Of a DNA stretch of 64,000 nt, positions 58,917 to 64,000 are shown in pieces; the stretch's first letter is position 1, and each line of letters starts with the position of its first letter. The notes under the pieces are model-generated. The model ran no database searches. It saw only the letters and a list, made by a program, of their open reading frames with translations, and was not told where the DNA came from. The stretch is taken from assembly GCA_022824465.1 (NCBI GenBank), contig JAJDZV010000009.1:241034-305033 (forward strand), given 5' to 3'. This stretch comes from Anaerolineae bacterium (GTDB lineage Bacteria; Chloroflexota; Anaerolineae; Aggregatilineales; Phototrophicaceae). A program made the position numbers and the translations under genes.

Positions 58917-60191
58917 ATGGAACTTGTAGCGGAAGCAATCAACCTGCGGCAGATGGGCGTCCGCGCCCGGGCCGCCGCTGCCAGCCTCGCGCGGAAATCC
59001 ACCGCCGAAAAGAACGCGGTGATAAACGCAATTGCGGATGCGCTTGAGGCGCGCAGTGGCGAGATCCTGGCGGCAAACCAGCGCGACCTCGATCTTGCGG
59101 CGGAGAGCGGCATCGACCCGATCTGGATCCGCGACCGCATCGCCCTCGAGCAGCGCATGCCGGGCATCATCGTCGATGTGCGGAAAGTGGCGGAATTGCC
59201 CGATCCGGTCGGTGAAGTCTTGCTGGACACTGCCCTCGAGAACGGCTTGCAACTCATCAAACGGCGCACCCCGCTGGGCGTACTCGGCACGATCTACGAA
59301 TCGCGCCCGAATGTCACGGTGGATATCTCGACCTTGGCGCTGAAGACAAGCAACGCCGTCATCTTGCGCGGCGGCTCGGATGTGCTACACAGCAATGTGC
59401 AACTTACCGAAGTCTTGCGAGACGTCCTTATGCAGCAGGGCTTTCCCGCGGATGCTATTCAAACCATCAGCAGCACCGACCGCCGCTATGTCAGCGAGAT
59501 GCTGCGCCTGTACGAATTCATCGACATGATCATCCCGCGCGGCGGCAACGGGCTGCATACCTTCTGCCGCGAGAATAGCAGCATTCCGGTCATCACTGGC
59601 GGCATAGGCGTTTGCCATATATTCGTCGACGCCAATGCCCGCTTGGATAAGGCGCTGCCAGTTCTGGATAATGCCAAGACGCAGCGCCCGGCCGTCTGCA
59701 ACTCGATGGAAACCTTGCTCGTACACGAAACGATCGCCGCGGATTTGCTGCCGCAAGTGGTCGATGTCCTGGGGCGAGCCGGCGTCGCATTCCGCGCTGA
59801 GGGGCGCGCCTACGCCATCGTCGGCGACGACGAGCGGGTCCAACAAGCGACGGACGCTGACTTCGACACCGAATGGTACAACCTGACGCTTAACCTGAAG
59901 GTGGTGGACGATGTTGAGGAGGCGATCGCCCATATCGCGCGGCACGGCACCCAACATTCGGACAGCATCTTGACCGAGACCGAGGCGAATGCCGAACGCT
60001 TCCTCAACGAGGTGGATTCCGCCGCCGTCTATTGGAACGCCAGCACGCGCTTCACCGACGGCAGCGCTATGGGCATGGGCGCCGAAGTGGCGATAAGCAC
60101 ACAGAAGCTGCACGCGCGCGGACCGATGGCGCTGGAAGAACTGACGACTTACAAGTGGATCGTCAAAGGCGACTATACCTCGCGGGCATGA
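58917..60191 (+). CDS. proA: glutamate-5-semialdehyde dehydrogenase (gamma-glutamyl phosphate reductase)
   Basis: The 424-residue protein matches ProA: RRTPLGVLGTIYESRPNVT, KTSNAVILRGGSD, IPRGGNGLHTFC, then GIGVCHIFVDANA with the catalytic Cys233, and RFTDGSAMGMGAEVAIST. It makes glutamate semialdehyde for proline synthesis. The ATG at 58917 follows GGAAGGCCAGAGG. Its stop overlaps the start of the next gene (ATGA). Confidence 0.94.
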   Translation: MELVAEAINLRQMGVRARAAAASLARKSTAEKNAVINAIADALEARSGEILAANQRDLDLAAESGIDPIWIRDRIALEQRMPGIIVDVRKVAELPDPVGEVLLDTALENGLQLIKRRTPLGVLGTIYESRPNVTVDISTLALKTSNAVILRGGSDVLHSNVQLTEVLRDVLMQQGFPADAIQTISSTDRRYVSEMLRLYEFIDMIIPRGGNGLHTFCRENSSIPVITGGIGVCHIFVDANARLDKALPVLDNAKTQRPAVCNSMETLLVHETIAADLLPQVVDVLGRAGVAFRAEGRAYAIVGDDERVQQATDADFDTEWYNLTLNLKVVDDVEEAIAHIARHGTQHSDSILTETEANAERFLNEVDSAAVYWNASTRFTDGSAMGMGAEVAISTQKLHARGPMALEELTTYKWIVKGDYTSRA

Positions 60192-62101
60192 CGAATTCGG
60201 GCGCAAGCGCAAAGCCGAGCGTCTTCAGCCATTGGGCGTGTGCGGCCGCTGTATTGCTCGTCGTTTCGTCACTGACGATTTATCAAATCGATCTGGTCCC
60301 GCCATCGTTTGATGAGTGGCTGACCATAAGCAGCACAGCTATTGCCGAGCCGGGAAGTCTTGCCGATTTTCTGACTTGGCATCAGCTGGCGCACCCGTCC
60401 AATATGCCCGGCTATTACATTCTATTGACCGTATGGAGCAAACTGACGTCGCCTGACGTTGCCATATTGCGTACGCTTGGCGTATTCCTTTCGCTGCTGC
60501 ACGCTGCGCTTGTCTATCGCATGGCGCGGGACTTTATAGCTCCGGTCGCTGGCTTGTTCGCAGTGGTCATTGTAGTGAGCAATGCGTTTTTCAATTTCTA
60601 CATTGCCCACGCACGGCCTTACGCCTTGTTCGCGCTGCTATCCTGCGTGACGATTTGGCTTTATCTCCGCATAATTCATGGAAGACGGTCTCCTGGCGCA
60701 AGAGAGCTCGTTTCTCTCGGCCTGGCGGTGTTCGCGCTTGTGATGACGCATTTATTCTGCGCCACGCTACTGTTTTCGCTAGGTCTATATCATCTGTTTA
60801 TTGTCCCCAAGAGCCGCCGCTGGCTAGCTGTAGGGCTGGTCATTGGGATAGCCGTGCTCCTCTGTTTGCCGATGGCGGCGTTTGTCTTGTCTGGCTACAG
60901 CACTTCAATCAGCCATTTGCAGGACAGCGCGAACAACGGATTTGAAGCAGTCGAGCTCTGGCTAAGCGTCGTGTTGAACGGTCAGACCTGGCCGCTACTG
61001 CTTCTGACCGTCGCCGGTTTAGTGTTGGGCATACGACAGGGACTTATCGGCTACCAGGCATGGTTCGCTCTGCCCGCGTTATTCTTGGTCACAATCGCAT
61101 TCTTGGGCCAGTTCTCCGATCTGATTACGCCGACTACGATGAGGCATCAACTGGATGGGTGGGTGCTTTTCGTCCTCTGCGCTGCCGCGAGTTTATACGC
61201 GTTTTTCAGGTGGAAGCGTTGGCTGGGCTTTTTGGCGCTGCTCTGGTTGATTTCGGGTTATACCTTCCAGCATTCGGCGAACTGGTGGAATATCATTGCG
61301 TATCGCGCCGCATCATTTTGGCTTCCGCCTACCCAGGTATTGGCGCGCTCAGCCCATGACCATGCGCCGACGCCCTATATTCTGAGCTACCCCACTTTTG
61401 AACTTTACCATCAGTCGCTTATACAGACGGCGATATCAGGCCTCCATGCGACTGCCTCGCCACGCGATTACTATTTCTCTCGAGGCGGGGTCGCAATTGG
61501 GCTAGCAAAGAACATTGACGAGTTTGACAAACTGCTTCAAGAATATGCGCTAAACTCACCGACCGTCTGGCACATATACCAGAAGCCATTTGCGCATGCC
61601 GAAGAATTGTCCGCGGCTGCCGAGGCAATGCGCAGACGACATTATCAGCTTTGCGGAGTTGAGAACATTGGCTTGGCTACCGTTCTCAACTACTATGCTT
61701 GGGAGTTGTTCGATTGCCAGCCTCCAACCAATCCCGCGCTCAATCACACCGAGCTCATCGACTTTGAGTTCTACAAGGCGGCCAGTGGCTCGGAAGCGGA
61801 AAATGTCGTCTTTATCAGCCGATGGACGCCCAGGCGGGACTTCGACCGACGAGATTACAATCTGTCGTTTCAATTGATCAGCGAAGGCTGGAACAACGTC
61901 GCGCAATTGGACCTGCCGCTAGTGGCTGAAGGGCAATTGCGTCAATATACGATAGAAGTCTCACGAATACCGTCCGGAACATATCGACTGATGCTGATCT
62001 TGTACCGCGCGAGCACCGGTGACCGGCTTCCCTGGGATGGCAATTCCGGCTATGTGCCCGAAATGCTGGAGCTTGCCGAAATTGAATTGGATGCCTCATG
62101 A
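60188..62101 (+). CDS. GT39-like membrane glycosyltransferase, paralog 1
   Basis: The protein of about 637 residues has about ten membrane helices in its first 400 residues and a soluble, beta-rich C terminus. The acidic VPPSFDEWLTI after the first helix matches the donor-site Asp-Glu of the GT39/PMT family. Other conserved stretches are DFIAPVAGLFAVVI and TTMRHQLDGW. The true start is ATG 60188, overlapping the proA stop. It is followed by a close paralog 84 bases downstream. The sugar and acceptor are unknown. Confidence 0.78.
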   Translation: MTNSGASAKPSVFSHWACAAAVLLVVSSLTIYQIDLVPPSFDEWLTISSTAIAEPGSLADFLTWHQLAHPSNMPGYYILLTVWSKLTSPDVAILRTLGVFLSLLHAALVYRMARDFIAPVAGLFAVVIVVSNAFFNFYIAHARPYALFALLSCVTIWLYLRIIHGRRSPGARELVSLGLAVFALVMTHLFCATLLFSLGLYHLFIVPKSRRWLAVGLVIGIAVLLCLPMAAFVLSGYSTSISHLQDSANNGFEAVELWLSVVLNGQTWPLLLLTVAGLVLGIRQGLIGYQAWFALPALFLVTIAFLGQFSDLITPTTMRHQLDGWVLFVLCAAASLYAFFRWKRWLGFLALLWLISGYTFQHSANWWNIIAYRAASFWLPPTQVLARSAHDHAPTPYILSYPTFELYHQSLIQTAISGLHATASPRDYYFSRGGVAIGLAKNIDEFDKLLQEYALNSPTVWHIYQKPFAHAEELSAAAEAMRRRHYQLCGVENIGLATVLNYYAWELFDCQPPTNPALNHTELIDFEFYKAASGSEAENVVFISRWTPRRDFDRRDYNLSFQLISEGWNNVAQLDLPLVAEGQLRQYTIEVSRIPSGTYRLMLILYRASTGDRLPWDGNSGYVPEMLELAEIELDAS

Positions 62102-62185
62102 ATGCGCGTTGGAGAAAATGTGGCGTCAGCGAACTGAGGGCGTCTGGATTGCGTCGCAAAAGGTCCTGTCAAAAGACGGCGGCAG

Positions 62186-64000
62186 ATGAAGATGAAAACC
62201 GTCCATAAGCAGCGATTTGGGTGGCGCCTATTGCGGAGTATTCTTGCGGGAGAGGTAGCGCCGGGCGCGACAGCGCGTGATAGCCATAGGATCCTAAACC
62301 ATTGGCTTTGGGTGATCGCGTTTCTGTTGACGGCGGCTGCTTTTACGCTCTACCAAACCGACGCCTTTCCTCCAACCGTCGACGAATTCGCGACCATGTA
62401 CAGCGCGGGATGGCTGGGGAGCGATGTGACGACCCTCAGCGAATTCCTCGACTGGCTTTTGCGGACCAATGTAGGGACTGTGCCCGGCTTTAACCTTCTC
62501 TTGAGCGCATGGGGCGGCTTAATTGCCTACGATATCGCGGTAGCGCGCATTCTGTGTGTCTTCTTATACTTGCTCTATCTGGCGCAAGTCTATCGCCTGG
62601 CCCGGGACTTTATAGCCCCAGTCGCGGGCTTGTTTGCAGTAGTCATCGCGATGAGCAACGCGTTCTTCAACTTCTATATCGCGGACGCGCGCCCCTACAC
62701 CTTGTTCGTTCTGTTGTCCGGCACGACAATTTGGATGTACCTCCGCCTGGCAACTCGCGTCGCTCGTCCAAAAGCAAGCGACTATGCTGCGCTCGGTATG
62801 GCCGTCATTGCGCTTGTGATTACGCATCTCTTTAGCGCAACCTTGCTCCTAGCACTGGGAATCTATCATCTGCTGTTTGCGCCTAAAGATCGGCGTTGGC
62901 TGCTGGTTGGTCTGGCGATGGCGATGGGCGTATTGCTCTGTCTGCCTGTGATCGCCTTGTTTTTGTCTCGATACAGCACGGCACTGCGCCACTTGGGCGA
63001 CCTGCCGCTCAATAGCATAGAGGCCATTGGTTTGTGGCTGCGGCTCATGCTTAACAATCAACCGCTGCTGCTTCTGCTGATTACAACCGCGGGTTTGATC
63101 GCCGGCGCTCGGAGGGGACCTTACCGGGAAAGACCGCTACTCATTCTCTCAGTGTTATTCTTGATCGCTTTGGCGCTGGCGAGCGATATCGCTTTGCTTG
63201 TAAGACCCTTCACCATGCGACATCAACTGGATGGTTTCGCGCTTATCGTTCTTGCTGCTGCCGCCGGTCATTACCGCTTGTATCGCTGGAAGCCATTCTT
63301 GGTTCTGTTGCTCGCGACATGGGTTGTCGCTGGTCTCGCGTTTCAGCGGTCCGCCAATTGGTGGCATCATATCAATATCCGAGCCGTGGTGTTTACTCAG
63401 CCGCCGATTCAGGAGTTGTCTCGGTTGGCGATGGAAGCGGCGCCCGCGCCAAACCTGGTTGGCTTCCCATACGGCGACTTCATTTCGCTCACATTGCACC
63501 ACATTAGCGACACCATCGGATTTGTACCGTTTTCACAAAGCCAACACTATTTCTCTCAATACGGAATGGAGATCGACGCTACTGATGCCAAGGACGAGCT
63601 TGCGGACATTGTCGCGCGATTTGCTCTCTATTCGCCAACCATCTGGTTGTTTCACCAGCGCGCCACGAGCGATGAGCAAGTGGCCGCGGGCGCCGAAATT
63701 ATGCGCGACTTCGACTACCAAAAGTGCGGCGAAATGCCGACCGGTTTGAACACCGTCATCAATCAATATATGTGGGTATTGCTCGATTGCCAGCCGCCCG
63801 CCAATCCGGCTCAATATCACAACGAGCTCATCAAATACGATTTCTTCAAAACAGGCCTTAACCCAGACGCCGACGCGGTGTACTTCATCGGGCGCTGGGA
63901 GGCTCAAAACGACCTCGACCAGCGCGAATACCGCATGTCGTATCAGCTCTTGGACGACGACTGGACCAACGTGGCGCAACTGGACTTGCCTCTGGTCGCG
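62186..64000 (+). CDS. GT39-like membrane glycosyltransferase, paralog 2 (3' truncated by window)
   Basis: The frame from ATG 62186 stays open for 605 codons to the window end, so the C terminus is missing. It aligns with paralog 1 throughout: FPPTVDEFATMY after the first helix, DFIAPVAGLFAVVIAMSN, ADARPYTLFVLLSG, FTMRHQLDGFAL, QRSANWWHHI and the end WTNVAQLDLPLVA. Several stretches are nearly identical at DNA level, indicating tandem duplication. ATG 62192 is an alternative start. The N-terminal 40 residues before the first helix are longer than in paralog 1. Confidence 0.8.
   Translation, partial: MKMKTVHKQRFGWRLLRSILAGEVAPGATARDSHRILNHWLWVIAFLLTAAAFTLYQTDAFPPTVDEFATMYSAGWLGSDVTTLSEFLDWLLRTNVGTVPGFNLLLSAWGGLIAYDIAVARILCVFLYLLYLAQVYRLARDFIAPVAGLFAVVIAMSNAFFNFYIADARPYTLFVLLSGTTIWMYLRLATRVARPKASDYAALGMAVIALVITHLFSATLLLALGIYHLLFAPKDRRWLLVGLAMAMGVLLCLPVIALFLSRYSTALRHLGDLPLNSIEAIGLWLRLMLNNQPLLLLLITTAGLIAGARRGPYRERPLLILSVLFLIALALASDIALLVRPFTMRHQLDGFALIVLAAAAGHYRLYRWKPFLVLLLATWVVAGLAFQRSANWWHHINIRAVVFTQPPIQELSRLAMEAAPAPNLVGFPYGDFISLTLHHISDTIGFVPFSQSQHYFSQYGMEIDATDAKDELADIVARFALYSPTIWLFHQRATSDEQVAAGAEIMRDFDYQKCGEMPTGLNTVINQYMWVLLDCQPPANPAQYHNELIKYDFFKTGLNPDADAVYFIGRWEAQNDLDQREYRMSYQLLDDDWTNVAQLDLPLVA

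Noticed and set aside
62302..63749. Several short ORFs in the last 2 kb
   Set aside because: They are out of frame with the open GT39 reading frame 62186-64000, which explains the whole stretch.
1..64000. tRNA, rRNA or CRISPR features
   Set aside because: I looked for tRNA T-loop sequences (GGTTCGAATCC-like) and evenly spaced direct repeats by eye and found none; a tRNA scan could still reveal one.

Overview
The window is one dense bacterial chromosome segment of roughly 60% GC by eye. It carries about 58 protein genes or gene remnants on both strands, and I saw no rRNA, tRNA or CRISPR array. The gene set most resembles a Chloroflexota (Anaerolineae-like) heterotroph. It combines a Rieske/cytochrome b complex with an unusual C-terminal tail, a multiheme c-cytochrome set, System I cytochrome c maturation, GT39-type membrane proteins, Uma2-family endonucleases, CehA/McbA and ArsA-like proteins, and Thr/Pro-rich extracellular linkers. 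The taxonomic call is inference; no marker tree could be run.

Layout. 1-7.1 kb: an M20 peptidase cut by the window edge, an endonuclease/exonuclease/phosphatase protein, then a minus-strand run of YdcF/DUF218, two Uma2 copies (one broken), a type-4-like uracil-DNA glycosylase lacking Fe-S cysteines, Nudix, RNase D and CorA. 7.2-9.9 kb: a small cytochrome c and a lower-GC UvrD-like helicase. 10.1-27.3 kb: a respiratory island with Rieske protein, cytochrome b, two c-type cytochromes, two small membrane proteins, an octaheme HAO-like cytochrome with a membrane partner, and a ccmE-F-H-G-I-(cyt c)-A-B-C cluster. 27.4-34.6 kb: small hypothetical, ArsA-like ATPase, VOC protein, AlkC-like glycosylase, CehA/McbA metallohydrolase. 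34.7-47.9 kb: mostly housekeeping genes (xseA-xseB-rlmI, SDR and murJ, rplI, rodZ-like, rimO, O-methyltransferase, rnz, GT39). 48-54.2 kb: three tandem membrane-anchored or exported glycosidase-like proteins followed by a KDPG aldolase, with a divergent glycerate kinase. 55.9-64 kb: proB, a Uma2, a membrane protein and proA, then two tandem GT39-like paralogs, the second running off the window end.

How the parts fit. The 10-27 kb region looks like one functional unit: a quinol-oxidising Rieske/cytochrome b core, cytochrome c acceptors, an eight-heme HAO-family protein that could oxidise or reduce a nitrogen (or sulfur) compound, and the haem-ligation machinery to build them. A CRP/FNR-like palindrome precedes ccmE. 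The ccm genes are unusual: CcmE carries a Cys in place of the haem-binding His, CcmH has a long odd presequence, and a cytochrome lipoprotein with a dead second haem motif sits inside the ccm cluster. This is the best candidate in the window for something not yet described.

The sequence also shows small-scale decay and repeat activity: a pseudogenised Uma2 duplicate, a probable homopolymer frameshift, a stop-split DUF4303-like gene, a 185-bp element with 14-bp inverted ends, and a family of GGGCGA(C/G)C palindromes in intergenic DNA.
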